Part shown: positions 8,482-17,492 of the stretch, piece by piece
How positions within the stretch are numbered: the first letter of the stretch is position 1
How the letters are laid out: every line of letters begins with the position of its first letter
Assembly (NCBI GenBank): GCA_038748365.1
Contig: JBCDIZ010000020.1
Span: 1 to 30,750 of the forward strand
DNA: 30,750 nt
Direction of reading: 5' to 3'
DNA from: Alterisphingorhabdus sp038748365
GTDB taxonomy: Bacteria > Pseudomonadota > Alphaproteobacteria > Sphingomonadales > Sphingomonadaceae
Notes under the pieces: generated by a model
Databases searched by the model: none
What the model saw: only the letters and a program-made list of their open reading frames with translations
Told to the model about the DNA's origin: nothing
Program-made: the position numbers and the translations under genes

Positions 8482-11049
8482 TTAAAAGCGCGCCCTTGCT
8501 TCCACACCAAACAGCCGCGGTTCGTTCACCGTAAAGCCGGGACGGGGGTTTTCGACCACAACGCCCGCGTTGGGTTGGACTCCCCCCGTATTGCGTCTAA
8601 GCACTGCGCGATTATCAAAGAGATTATCGACAAAGGCGGCAACACTAAAATTGCCAAAGTCATACCCTATTCTGGCGTTGACCAAGAATAGGTCGTCACC
8701 CCGGTTCTGAGGCAAATTTTGTACATCAGAGAACTGGGCGCTGGAATAGCTGATGTTGGTATTGGCGAATACGCCATTATCATCTCGATAGGTCGCGCCC
8801 GCTGCTGCGTTGAATCGCGGCGAACTATTAAAACGATTTCCGGCGAGATTTGCGAACTGCGGATCAGCCGGATTAACCGGGTCACCATTTGCGTCAACTG
8901 CGAACTGGAAATCAATAAACTCTGTCCATAACAGGCCCATATTGGCAAATACTGAGAGCTTACTCGTCACTTTAGCATCTGCTGAAAATTCCACCCCGTA
9001 AAGCTCCGATTCTCCAGCGTTAAGAGTGATATTATCGGCAAAATTATCAACTGTGTTCGGTACAACGACTTGTTGATCGGTCCACTCCGAATAGAAGACA
9101 TTGGCATTGAAAGTAATGCCAGCATCTGGCCATACACTGCGAAATGCGAGCTCATAATTGTTAAGAAATTCAGGATCATAAGTGTTGAGGAGTTCAGCGC
9201 TATCGCTTACAAATGTAAAATCCACACCACCCGCACGATAGCCACGCGAAAAGGTGAAAGAAAGAGATCGATCATCATCAAAATCATAAATGATGGAGCC
9301 ACGAGGCAAGAATGCTTCAAAGCTTGAGCTGATACCTAAGAATTCGGTATTATTCAAAACGTCAGAACATAGCTGTCCACCTATTCCTGGGACGGCTGGA
9401 TTGACAATACAATCGGCTGGATCGACCACAAATGAAACTACGACGTCCCCAATATCAAGACTTTCCCAGTCATACCGGGCACCGAGATTGATCTTGAGCT
9501 TATCGGTCAATTCAAAAGTTATATCTCCGAACAAGGCATAGTTTTCGGCAGAAATGCCTCTGACTTCCTGAATTGAGGTTTGTAACGAACCTACGGGGAC
9601 TGTCGGAAAAAATGTGATAGGAAATGCTGTTTGGGTTCTGGTCACATCTGTCGAGGTATCGAAAAAATAGCCGCCGATCCAGCCTGTGATACCGTCATAT
9701 TCAAAATTGGCACGCAATTCAGCTGTGTAGGTTTCGGCAATATTGACATTGCGACCAAGAGCACCTCGCTCAGCTTCGTTATCAGCCTCCTCATAGGTGC
9801 CAAGAGCCTTGAAGCTCCAATTATCACTCATCTCATAGTCGAGATCGGCAATGAAGCGGGTCGTTTTAATACTGTCGAAAACCGTACCATTAGCAAAGGT
9901 CTCATCTCCGAAGGGATCGAAATCCTCAAACGCACGATCACTAATGGGAACGGGGGCGACAACCACATTGAGAGCTCCGGTATCGGTTTCTGTATATTCG
10001 CCGGTGATTTCCAGCCTGAGACGTTCTAAACCCTTGGGTTCAAAGAGTAACTTACCGCGCAGCGTTAAACCTTCCTGAAACCGTGTATTATCCCCATTGA
10101 GCTGGTTGACGACTTCAAAGTCAACTTCCCGATAATCGGCCGACAAACGGAATGCGACTTGATCAGCAATGATCGGCCCAGTGACAGCGGCGGAATATTG
10201 CCGCGAATTTTCATTACCAATCAGAATGCGGGCGTCGACGCCAAAGTCATATTCGGGATCGGCGGTCTGCAGGACAATGGCGCCCGCCAAAGCATTACGC
10301 CCTTGAACGGTGGATTGCGGTCCACGCAATGCCTCAACCTGCTCAACATCCCAAAGGTTTAAAGCGCCCAAATTCGCAAGGGTGTTACTGGGCGCGCCAT
10401 CAACATAAATATTACCAGTAACACCAATGCCACCACCGCCGACGCCATTAAAGCTGATGCCGCGTATCGAAATATCGTTAAGAGAGCCGCCAGCTGTTGA
10501 GAGGTTTGGCGTGCGCAGCACAATATCTTCCAGATTGTAGAATCCGCGTTCCTCGATCTGCTCACTGGTTACAACTGTGACAGAAGTCTGGGTATCCTGG
10601 ATCGATTGGTTCTGCTTGGTGCCGGTAACGATGATGGTATCGGCGCGGATGATCGGCTCGTTAGTCGGTTCGACCGGCGGACTGGGTTTGTTGCTTTCAA
10701 CAGTCGGCCGCGGGGGCACCGCTCGGGTCACTATATAGCGGCCATCGCTGGCGCGGTTATAGGTCAGGCCCGACCCAGACAGCAGCCGGGTAAGCGCTTC
10801 GCTGGCAGTGAGGTTGCCCGAGATACGGCGCGCTTTCTTGCCTTTGGTGAGATCAGACGCGGCATAGACCGAAATGCCGTAGCGCCGCCCGACTTCCACC
10901 AGTGCAGTGTCGAGCGACTGCGCTTCGATGGTGACCTGTTGCCGTACATTGGCTTGTGCCATTAGCGGCGCCGCCGGCAATGCCAGCGCGATGGCCGAAG
11001 CCATTCCCAGCATGGTTCGTGTCAGTGTCTTTGTGTCTGCATGACGCAT
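8482..11049 (-). CDS. TonB-dependent receptor 2 with STN signalling domain
   Basis: Outer-membrane siderophore-type receptor, 855 residues from the ATG at 11049; a TTG two codons further upstream would sit too close to the AAGGGG ribosome binding site. Parts: signal peptide ending APLMAQ (about 1-32), STN domain (about 37-108), a proline-rich linker (VPPRPTVESNKPSPPVEPTN), TonB-box-like DTIIVTGTK near 137-145, plug with LRGPQSTVQGRNALAGAIV, barrel with a late DDRSLSFTFSRGYRAGG block, and terminal ARARF. A cysteine pair (CIVNPAVPGIGGQLC) lies in a predicted outer loop, as in receptors 3 and 4. It is downstream of sigma2-fecR2, its likely regulators. The barrel-coding DNA is visibly AT-richer than its own STN-coding part and its neighbours. 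Confidence 0.9.
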   Translation of the reverse strand: MRHADTKTLTRTMLGMASAIALALPAAPLMAQANVRQQVTIEAQSLDTALVEVGRRYGISVYAASDLTKGKKARRISGNLTASEALTRLLSGSGLTYNRASDGRYIVTRAVPPRPTVESNKPSPPVEPTNEPIIRADTIIVTGTKQNQSIQDTQTSVTVVTSEQIEERGFYNLEDIVLRTPNLSTAGGSLNDISIRGISFNGVGGGGIGVTGNIYVDGAPSNTLANLGALNLWDVEQVEALRGPQSTVQGRNALAGAIVLQTADPEYDFGVDARILIGNENSRQYSAAVTGPIIADQVAFRLSADYREVDFEVVNQLNGDNTRFQEGLTLRGKLLFEPKGLERLRLEITGEYTETDTGALNVVVAPVPISDRAFEDFDPFGDETFANGTVFDSIKTTRFIADLDYEMSDNWSFKALGTYEEADNEAERGALGRNVNIAETYTAELRANFEYDGITGWIGGYFFDTSTDVTRTQTAFPITFFPTVPVGSLQTSIQEVRGISAENYALFGDITFELTDKLKINLGARYDWESLDIGDVVVSFVVDPADCIVNPAVPGIGGQLCSDVLNNTEFLGISSSFEAFLPRGSIIYDFDDDRSLSFTFSRGYRAGGVDFTFVSDSAELLNTYDPEFLNNYELAFRSVWPDAGITFNANVFYSEWTDQQVVVPNTVDNFADNITLNAGESELYGVEFSADAKVTSKLSVFANMGLLWTEFIDFQFAVDANGDPVNPADPQFANLAGNRFNSSPRFNAAAGATYRDDNGVFANTNISYSSAQFSDVQNLPQNRGDDLFLVNARIGYDFGNFSVAAFVDNLFDNRAVLRRNTGGVQPNAGVVVENPRPGFTVNEPRLFGVEARARF

Positions 11050-11074
11050 TGTCAAAAGCCCCTTATGGATATTC

Positions 11075-11093
11075 GCAACTGATATTCAGTTGC
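11075..11093 (-). promoter_or_regulatory. Perfect 8-3-8 palindrome upstream of receptor 2 (Fur-like operator)
   Basis: GCAACTGATATTCAGTTGC has two perfect 8-base arms around TAT, 26 bases upstream of the receptor 2 ATG. It is the cleanest copy of the element in the window; on the coding strand AAT precedes it. Operator function is inferred from recurrence and from its place just downstream of the candidate promoter. Confidence 0.6.
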
Positions 11094-11106
11094 ATTCACT
11101 GGCTCC

Positions 11107-11133
11107 GACAACTGAAGCGGATTATTTGACACA
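11107..11133 (-). promoter_or_regulatory. Candidate ECF-type promoter of receptor 2
   Basis: Coding-strand block beginning TGTGTCAA and ending GTTGTC; TGTG and GTC are separated by exactly 20 bases as in the other three STN receptors, and GTC is followed after 10 bases by AATGC of the palindrome. Presumed target of sigma2. Confidence 0.5.
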
Positions 11134-11191
11134 TATTTTTCAGAATTTTTGGAAGATAGGTCGTAAAGCCCGAAATTGCTGGGGTTAGGCG

Positions 11192-12256
11192 CTAATCCCG
11201 CACGATCACACGCTCGCCATCGCGCTCGATAATCGCCACCGGAGAGCCTTCATCGATAGACTGGAGCAGCCCCTCAATATTGGCGGTATCGAATGTGCCG
11301 GATAATTCCAGCGCCCCAACACCTGGGCCGAGGCGCACGGGTGTATCCGTATAGCGGTTGATATCATCAATCACATCGGACAGCGGCGCACGGACATAGA
11401 TCAGCCGACCATTGCGCCATGCGGCAAATTCCGCCGGGAAGACCTCGCTGATCGCGCCAAAGCCCTTGTCACGTGTCGCCCGCACGCCTTGTCCGGCGAC
11501 TAGCTGCACCATATCAGGGTCGGTGCCGTTCGCATCGGGCCGGGCGACATTGACCGAGCCTTCGCCGACAGCAATATCGACCGTTTCCTCGCGCAGCCTG
11601 ACATCAAAGCGCGTGCCGGTGACGGTGACCTTGGCCAAATCAGTGGCGACGGTGAAGGGGCGGGATGCATCGCTGGCAACATCGAAATAGGCATTGCCTT
11701 TGACCAGCTCTACCGTGCGCGCATTGTCGCTCTGGGTCAGCGCGATCTCTGATGCCGCGCCGAGCACAATGCGGCTGCGGTCGGGCAGGGTGATAATCTT
11801 GGTGTTGCCTTGCGTGGTGGCAAATGTCTGCGCCTCCGCCGGGCCATCGGCAGTGAAGAAGCCAGGCCCGGTAAAGAACAGCAATGCCGCGACACAGGCT
11901 GCTATAGCCGCTGCCGATCCGGCAAGATGCGGCGTGGATTGGGCAAACCAGCGCTTCAGACCCGCTAGTAATGCGCTTTCTTGCCGAACTGGCTGTCCTT
12001 CGCGGATCGCCTGATCCGGCGCTGCTGGCGATGCCTGCATTGGCCCAATAACAAAAGTCTCGCCGATCGCCCGCGCCAGTTCTGCCTGACCAGTTCGCCC
12101 CCAAAATGCCTCGGCTTTAGTATAGGCATCGAAATGGCGCGGATCAGAATGCAGCCATTGGTCAAAATTCTGCCGCTCTACCGCATCGAGACCGTCATCA
12201 ATGCGCGCCCGCCACATATGCGCGTCGGCGCGGATGTTATTGTCTTCCCGGATCAT
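11192..12256 (-). CDS. FecR-type anti-sigma regulator 2
   Basis: Inner-membrane signal transducer of 354 residues. N-terminal cytoplasmic motif AHMWRARIDDGLD...FDQWLHSDPR (about 12-52), a membrane segment (about 112-130, GSAAAIAACVAALLFFTG), FecR domain (about 145-240, with PDRSRIVLGAASEIAL and VTGTRFDVRLRE), and C-terminal small domain with RAPLSDVIDDINRYTD and LSGTFDTANIEGLLQSID. The ATG shares ATGA with the sigma2 stop. It precedes receptor 2, with the shared receptor promoter in the gap between them, so receptor 2 is the presumed signalling partner. Confidence 0.9.
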   Translation of the reverse strand: MIREDNNIRADAHMWRARIDDGLDAVERQNFDQWLHSDPRHFDAYTKAEAFWGRTGQAELARAIGETFVIGPMQASPAAPDQAIREGQPVRQESALLAGLKRWFAQSTPHLAGSAAAIAACVAALLFFTGPGFFTADGPAEAQTFATTQGNTKIITLPDRSRIVLGAASEIALTQSDNARTVELVKGNAYFDVASDASRPFTVATDLAKVTVTGTRFDVRLREETVDIAVGEGSVNVARPDANGTDPDMVQLVAGQGVRATRDKGFGAISEVFPAEFAAWRNGRLIYVRAPLSDVIDDINRYTDTPVRLGPGVGALELSGTFDTANIEGLLQSIDEGSPVAIIERDGERVIVRD

Positions 12257-12849
12257 TTTAGCTTCTCCGGATTGTACTGCGCCACTTCCCTCGCCAGAAA
12301 TTCGGTCGCCAATGCCAGATGACGCACCGCTGCGGACCGACTGATACCGAGACGCTCGCCCGCCTGTCGCGGATTGAGGCCATCAATGCGGCAGGCGATA
12401 AATACATCGCGGCGGCGCTCGGGCATCTGTTTCAGGGCTTCGAGTACGATTTTCAGTTCCTCTCTAGCCATTACGACACGCTCAGGGTCGAATTCGTCAC
12501 ATTCAGCGCCGATATTTTCACTATTCTCCTGCTGCGCATGGGCGTTGCGGACCAGTAAGGCGCGGCGTTCATTGCGGATCAGATTGTTGGCGGTGGTCCA
12601 GGCATAGGCTTCCAGATTGTCAACATCACTGATCATGCCATGCTGGGAGAGCTTCTCGAATGTCGCCTGGGCAATATCGGTCGGGTCAGGCGGACCGGAG
12701 CCATAGCGCCATCGCAAATGCGACACCAGATCGGCAAAATAGCGCGCATAAAGCGTGCGCAGACGCGACTGGCCTTCACCGGCATCATTGCCTTCATCCG
12801 ATACCGGATCGTCGCCCCCCTCGGCGTCGGAAGATGTATGCAGTTCCAT
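12253..12849 (-). CDS. ECF sigma factor 2 (FecI-type)
   Basis: 198-residue ECF sigma factor. Region 2 covers LYARYFADLVSHLRWRYGSG followed by PPDPTDIAQATFEKLSQHGM; region 4 covers MPERRRDVFIACRIDGLNPR and the helix-turn-helix AGERLGISRSSAVRHLALA. The ATG at 12849 gives an acidic N-terminus typical of this group; its ribosome binding site is weak. The stop overlaps the fecR2 start by four bases. It begins 108 bases after the end of receptor 3 and may have its own promoter there, although none is obvious to me. Presumed target: the receptor 2 promoter. Confidence 0.88.
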   Translation of the reverse strand: MELHTSSDAEGGDDPVSDEGNDAGEGQSRLRTLYARYFADLVSHLRWRYGSGPPDPTDIAQATFEKLSQHGMISDVDNLEAYAWTTANNLIRNERRALLVRNAHAQQENSENIGAECDEFDPERVVMAREELKIVLEALKQMPERRRDVFIACRIDGLNPRQAGERLGISRSAAVRHLALATEFLAREVAQYNPEKLK

Positions 12850-12957
12850 AGCTCAGGAACCGCGCTATAAGCCAAACAGGCCAGCAGGCAAAGGCTGGGT
12901 CTAGGCTGTCATACGGCTTCACTCCCAGGCGGGGCGCGTTACTTTGCCGAGCCAGCG

Positions 12958-15483
12958 TTAGAAAGTCAACTCAAGCTCCACCCCAAAGGCCCTGGGCTGG
13001 TTGAGGTTGAACACGCGAATAGCCGTTGGTGCCGCAACCGCTTCGCTTCCAATTCTCTGGGCTGCGAGGAGGTTCCGGGATGTGGTGAACTCCTGAGCAA
13101 ACAGATTATTGGCGAAGACGGAGAGGCGGAACCAATCTCGCTGAAAGCCGATCCGTGCATTGGCCAGAACAAAGCTATCGTTGCGATCCACCGCAAAATT
13201 CTCCACATCGCTGAAAGCTGAACCGCGATAGGATATATTGAAGGAACCAAAAAACCCGCCCTGCCGCCGATAGGATGCGCCGAAAGAGGCGGTGACATTG
13301 GGCGCGCCGGGAAATTCATTGCCTGCCAGGTTGAAAAACTCTTCACCCAAAAGTCCGTCTAGAGCTTGAGGCGGATTATCGGAGGTTTGCAGAAAGGGGA
13401 AGTCGGTAAACTCCGTCTGCAGCAGGCCCAGATTGCCGTAGACGCTAAGTTCTTCGGTGACCTCGAAGCTGGTAGACAATTCCAGACCGTAAAGTTCCGA
13501 GGATCCGGCATTCAGAATCTCGAATGCGGTGAGTGAGCCGGGAATTGGGACGGTTACCTGCTGGTCGCGCCATGTGGAATAGAAGATGTTGGCATTGACG
13601 CTGAGGCGCCCGTCCAACCACAGCGACCGGAACGCCAGTTCATAATTGTTCAGGAATTCCGGGTCGAAGCCAGCAAAGGTCAATTCCTCAGCGCCGAAGC
13701 TGATAATGGTGCCGCCACCAGCGCGATAGCCGCGCTGATACATAAAGGAAACGGAGCGCAGATCATCGATGGCATAAATCACCCCCGCCTTGGGCAGAAA
13801 GACGTCAAAATCGGTATCGATCGGAGGGGTGTCGCTAACAGGTATAAAGCGAGTGCAGGGAGTTACGGCGACAAAGCAGTTACTGTCGGGATCAATAGGA
13901 GTTCCTCCCGCCAAGAAGACCGTTGTCCCTAAAGGCCCGGTATCGAACACCTCTTCTCTGTCAAACCGGCCGCCCACATTCAGGGTCAGCTTGTCGGTAA
14001 TGTCAAACGCCAGATCCGCATAGACGGCATAGTTTTCCGTTTTGAACGTCTGGTTGCTCTGATTATCGACAACCAGCCCGGCAGGCGTCGTTGGAATTAA
14101 CGAACCCAAGTCGAGAAAGGTGGAAGAACGCGTATTCCGGTCTTCCTGGAAGTAATAGCCCCCGATCCAGCCGCGCAGGCGTCCATAATCGAAATGCACC
14201 CGGAAATCCGCCTGATAGGTATCTTCCGTGCGCCTGTCCGTCCCAGCAGGGCCTTCACTTGCTCGGACCGTGTCGTCGAAAGAGGTGAGCAAGGAAATGC
14301 TCCAATTCTCGGAGAACTGATACTGAATATCGGCAATCAGCCGCAGTAGCTCCGCGCCGCCGGTGCCGCCGCGGGGGTCAAAGGTGATCCGGTCGAAAGG
14401 ATCGAACGTCTCGAACGCCGGTTCGCTCGCAGGCGGGGCATCAAAGCGCTGGCCTCTGCCATCGGTGTTGGTATCTGTATATTGCGCATTCAACTCTACC
14501 CGCAGACCGTCTAGTGCCTTGGGTTCGATCAACAGTTTGCCGACCAGGCTGAGCGCATCTGTCGCCCCGAAATTCTGATTTAACGGTGCAATGAAGTCGT
14601 TGAAATCCTCTTCGCGATAATCCGCGCTCAACCGAAACGCCACCTGGTCCTCAATGATCGGCCCGGTGACCATGCCGGAGATCTGATAGGTCTCATTGTT
14701 GCCGATGATGGCGCGGGCCTTCATGCCGAAGTCATAGTCCGGATCGGCGGTCTGCACCACGATCGCCCCGGCCAGCGCATTTCGGCCCTGGGTCGTGGAT
14801 TGCGGCCCGCGCAGAACTTCCACCTGTTGTATATCCCACAGATTGAAAGATCCGGCTGTCAATGCCTCGAAAGAGGCAGGCGCGCCATCAATATAGACGT
14901 TCAGTGTGCGTCCGGTCCCCGCACCGCCGACGCCTGAGATACCGATCCCCCGGATGCCGATGCCGGATAAAGTGGCTGAATTGGAAGTGACATTGGGCAG
15001 CCGCAACAGCAAGTCCGGCAAATCGTAAACCACGGTCTCGTCAATCTGTTCCTCCGACACCACCACAACGGACTCGCGGGTGTTCTGGATCGTCTGATTC
15101 TGCTTGGTGCCGGTGACGATGATGGTATCCTGCCGCTGCAATCCGGACAGATCATTCGGCGCAATCACAAAGCCGCCATTGGGTGAACGATTGGCGACAA
15201 GGCCTGTACCTTGCAGCGCCTGACGGAGCGCCTGTTCTACTGTCATATTGCCGCTAATACGCCGCGCTGCTCTTCCACGGGTCAGATCACCGGAGACACG
15301 CACGCTGACACCATAGCGCCGGGCAATATCGGTCAGGGTCTGGCTCAGCGGTTGCTCGGCGATATCGATCTGCATTGCCTCGCTGGCCTGCGCCGCCGCT
15401 ATAACTGGCGTTAGCGCCATCGTTGTGGCGCAGGATGCGAGCGAGAGGATTCTGACTGCTGAAAGAAACCGGTTGATGGCCAT
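12958..15483 (-). CDS. TonB-dependent receptor 3 with STN signalling domain
   Basis: Outer-membrane receptor of 841 residues, paralogous to receptor 2 (shared VTGTKQNQ, LRGPQST-QGRNALAGAIV-QTADP-YDFG, DPEFLNNYELAFRS). Signal peptide about 1-33 (ending IAAAQ), STN domain about 37-108 (IDIAEQPLSQTLTDIARRYG onward), TonB-box-like DTIIVTGTK, plug, and barrel ending VELELTF. A close cysteine pair, CFVAVTPC, lies where receptors 2 and 4 also have one. The ATG at 15483 has AGGGGT six bases upstream. It lies downstream of sigma3-fecR3, and a hairpin repeat plus the shared promoter/palindrome occupy the gap. Confidence 0.9.
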   Translation of the reverse strand: MAINRFLSAVRILSLASCATTMALTPVIAAAQASEAMQIDIAEQPLSQTLTDIARRYGVSVRVSGDLTRGRAARRISGNMTVEQALRQALQGTGLVANRSPNGGFVIAPNDLSGLQRQDTIIVTGTKQNQTIQNTRESVVVVSEEQIDETVVYDLPDLLLRLPNVTSNSATLSGIGIRGIGISGVGGAGTGRTLNVYIDGAPASFEALTAGSFNLWDIQQVEVLRGPQSTTQGRNALAGAIVVQTADPDYDFGMKARAIIGNNETYQISGMVTGPIIEDQVAFRLSADYREEDFNDFIAPLNQNFGATDALSLVGKLLIEPKALDGLRVELNAQYTDTNTDGRGQRFDAPPASEPAFETFDPFDRITFDPRGGTGGAELLRLIADIQYQFSENWSISLLTSFDDTVRASEGPAGTDRRTEDTYQADFRVHFDYGRLRGWIGGYYFQEDRNTRSSTFLDLGSLIPTTPAGLVVDNQSNQTFKTENYAVYADLAFDITDKLTLNVGGRFDREEVFDTGPLGTTVFLAGGTPIDPDSNCFVAVTPCTRFIPVSDTPPIDTDFDVFLPKAGVIYAIDDLRSVSFMYQRGYRAGGGTIISFGAEELTFAGFDPEFLNNYELAFRSLWLDGRLSVNANIFYSTWRDQQVTVPIPGSLTAFEILNAGSSELYGLELSTSFEVTEELSVYGNLGLLQTEFTDFPFLQTSDNPPQALDGLLGEEFFNLAGNEFPGAPNVTASFGASYRRQGGFFGSFNISYRGSAFSDVENFAVDRNDSFVLANARIGFQRDWFRLSVFANNLFAQEFTTSRNLLAAQRIGSEAVAAPTAIRVFNLNQPRAFGVELELTF

Positions 15484-15505
15484 ATTTTACCCCTAATCTG
15501 TAACC

Positions 15506-15518
15506 GCAAATCATTTGC
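15506..15518 (-). promoter_or_regulatory. Fur-like palindrome GCAAATCATTTGC upstream of receptor 3
   Basis: Perfect 6-1-6 inverted repeat, 22 bases upstream of the receptor 3 ATG, opening AATGCAAATGATTTGC on the coding strand. It has the same half-site as the receptor 1 and 2 palindromes but a 1-base rather than 7-base spacer between GCAANT and ANTTGC. Candidate Fur operator. Confidence 0.6.
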
Positions 15519-15531
15519 ATTATGCAGACTA

Positions 15532-15558
15532 GACAAATGAGTGGGCAAAACTGGCACC
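15532..15558 (-). promoter_or_regulatory. Candidate ECF-type promoter of receptor 3
   Basis: Coding-strand block beginning GGTGCCAG and ending ATTTGTC. TGTG is here GGTG, and GTC follows after 20 bases; AATGC of the palindrome starts 10 bases later, the same geometry as at receptors 1 and 2. Presumed target of sigma3. Confidence 0.5.
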
Positions 15559-15638
15559 CATTAAGATGAAAAAATTTTGCTTTTGGTTTTTTGGGTTGGC
15601 TTGGGTGGCGGTTCTAGCGTTTAGATGATCTACCTTAA

Positions 15639-15712
15639 CCGTTCGCCTCGAGCGAAGTCGAGAGGCCAATACAGGTATAGAACTGTGTCTCGACTACGCT
15701 CGACACGAACGG
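15639..15712. repeat. Compound inverted repeat (REP-like hairpin pair)
   Basis: Two outer arms, CCGTTCG at 15639-15645 and CGAACGG at 15706-15712, enclose two inner units that are each self-complementary: CCTCGAGCGAAGTCGAGAGG at 15646-15665 and GTGTCTCGACTACGCTCGAC (plus AC) at 15685-15706. The whole can fold as one long stem with mismatches or as two smaller hairpins. It lies in the 267-base gap downstream of fecR3 and upstream of the receptor 3 promoter, so it may end or process the sigma3-fecR3 transcript. No T-tract follows, so a classical intrinsic terminator is not clear. Confidence 0.75.
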
Positions 15713-15750
15713 AAATACCACTACGATATACTCTAATCTGATAGCCCCGC

Positions 15751-16803
15751 TTACTCCTCAGCCACAACCCTGATACCCCCGGACGTGCGCTCTGTCGTGA
15801 TCGGCAGAATCTCTTCCAGTTGTGCGATCAGGCGATCCGTATCGCTGACCGGAAAGGCGCCTGACACAGTCATCTGACCAACGCTGCTATCAACGGTGAC
15901 AGGCACACGGGCATAGCGATTGGCATCGGCGATGATGTCTGCCAGCGACGCATCGGTATAATAGGCTATGTTGCCATCTTTGGCGGCTCTGGGAGCAGGT
16001 GCCGCGGCGGGTATGGCAGCCCGTGCCAGTCGTGCCATGCCGCTTGTCGTGACTCTAATGCCTTGCCCTGCGGCTAGTTCGAGCCTTTCCGCCTCACGCA
16101 TCACCGCGACGCGGCCCTCGCGCACGCGTATTTCGGCGGTATCATCCTCGCGCTGGATATCGAATATCGTGCCGAGCACCTCGACCCGTGCCGGGGCGGC
16201 GGCAACGGTGAAGGGCTTGTCGGCATCTCTGGCGACATCAAATCGCGCGCGTCCGGCGAGCAGCTCGACATGGCGGCGCTGGGCAAAATCATACACCAGC
16301 AATTGCGATGACGGATCAAGGCTGATTACCGAGCCATCGACCAGCCGGATGCGCTTGCGCTCGCTTTGCGTCTGGTAGACCGTTTGCGCTGGCGAGCCTG
16401 CCTGATCGCCAAATCCGCCGGGCAGAAAGTCGCCATAATAGGCGATACCAAGCAGGGCGAAGAACGCCAGTGATGCTGCCAGTGCCTGTCCGGCCCAGCT
16501 GGGGAAGGCGGGGAAACGGGGCCTCGCTGCCTCGTATATCGGCACAATATCAGCGGTTGCTGCCGCCTGTTCCTGGCTGGCGTCATAGGCTTGGCTTATC
16601 TGCTGCTGCACCGCGCCTTGATCAAGCCGCTCCCAAACACTCTCGGCATGCACCAGCGCCAGAGCATGTTCCGGGCTTGCATCGCGCCATTGCTCAAATT
16701 CGGCGCGCATAGTGTCGTCCAGTCCGCGATCGGCATGCAGCGCATACCAGTAATGCGCCTGTTCGCGGATGGCTATGTCAGTATTGTTATAGGGCGTGCT
16801 CAT
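15751..16803 (-). CDS. FecR-type anti-sigma regulator 3
   Basis: Inner-membrane transducer of 350 residues, the most divergent of the four. N-terminal cytoplasmic motif AHYWYALHADRGLDD...FEQWRDASPEH (about 16-58), an alanine/glutamine-rich stretch, a membrane segment (about 105-123, ALAASLAFFALLGIAYYG), FecR domain (about 140-235, with LVDGSVISLDPSSQLLVYDF and VLGTIFDIQRED), an alanine-rich linker, and a C-terminal small domain (DASLADIIADANRYARVPVT). The ATG overlaps the sigma3 stop as ATGA. Presumed partners are sigma3 and receptor 3. Confidence 0.9.
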   Translation of the reverse strand: MSTPYNNTDIAIREQAHYWYALHADRGLDDTMRAEFEQWRDASPEHALALVHAESVWERLDQGAVQQQISQAYDASQEQAAATADIVPIYEAARPRFPAFPSWAGQALAASLAFFALLGIAYYGDFLPGGFGDQAGSPAQTVYQTQSERKRIRLVDGSVISLDPSSQLLVYDFAQRRHVELLAGRARFDVARDADKPFTVAAAPARVEVLGTIFDIQREDDTAEIRVREGRVAVMREAERLELAAGQGIRVTTSGMARLARAAIPAAAPAPRAAKDGNIAYYTDASLADIIADANRYARVPVTVDSSVGQMTVSGAFPVSDTDRLIAQLEEILPITTERTSGGIRVVAEE

Positions 16804-17453
16804 GCTTCACCCCCTGCATTATCATCCTCTGCCGACGGCGATGCCAGCGCGGCCTCAATCATCGCCATCGCCTTGGCGATATGCTTGACCGCTGATGACC
16901 GGCTGATACCCACAGCGCGTCCGGCCGCTTCCGGGGTGAGCCCTTCCAGGCGGTTGAGCATGAAGATTTCGCGGCGGCGGCTGGGCATCTCTTCTATCGC
17001 CTGCATGACCCTTTCCAGTTCATCCTGTGCCAATAAGACTCTTTCGGGGTCCAAATTGTCACTCCCGCCATGATAAATTCTTCTAGCCAGCTCCTTTTCG
17101 CGCGACATTTTCATCTGCCGCGATTGCAATCGGGTGATCATCAAATTGCGCGCTGAGACCCATAAAAACCGCTCGGGATATTGGATATCTTCGAGATTGC
17201 TGCGCTCTGCCAGCTTGGCAAAGGCTTCCTGAACAATATCAATTGGGTCTGGTGGGCCATTGCCATAAAGCGCGCGCAAATTGCGCTGCAATGTCCCAAA
17301 ATATGCATTGTAAAGCCTGTCGAGCAGGGCTTTGCGTTTGCGTCGGGGCGCTGGAGCCTCAGCGTGATCTGGCAGATGGCTATCGTCAGGCCGGTTATCC
17401 GCTGCGTCCGGGAAATCTTCTCTGTCGGCCATTGGCGATCTATCATCACTCAC
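16800..17453 (-). CDS. ECF sigma factor 3 (FecI-type)
   Basis: 217-residue ECF sigma factor with a longer, acidic then basic N-terminus (about 1-42, ending APRRKRKALL) than its paralogues. Region 2: LYNAYFGTLQRNLRALYGNG, then PPDPIDIVQEAFAKLAERSN; region 4: MPSRRREIFMLNRLEGLTPE, AAGRAVGISRSSAVKHIAKA. The start is taken as the GTG at 17453, with AAAGGTG about ten bases upstream; an ATG seven codons later (17432) lacks a visible ribosome binding site but remains possible. It begins only 39 bases after the methyltransferase gene, so read-through from the ABC operon is plausible and would tie this cassette to transporter expression. Confidence 0.86.
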   Translation of the reverse strand: MSDDRSPMADREDFPDAADNRPDDSHLPDHAEAPAPRRKRKALLDRLYNAYFGTLQRNLRALYGNGPPDPIDIVQEAFAKLAERSNLEDIQYPERFLWVSARNLMITRLQSRQMKMSREKELARRIYHGGSDNLDPERVLLAQDELERVMQAIEEMPSRRREIFMLNRLEGLTPEAAGRAVGISRSSAVKHIAKAMAMIEAALASPSAEDDNAGGEA

Positions 17454-17492
17454 AATTGGGCATGCACCTTTTGCCCTGTCAAACAGAGTGTA

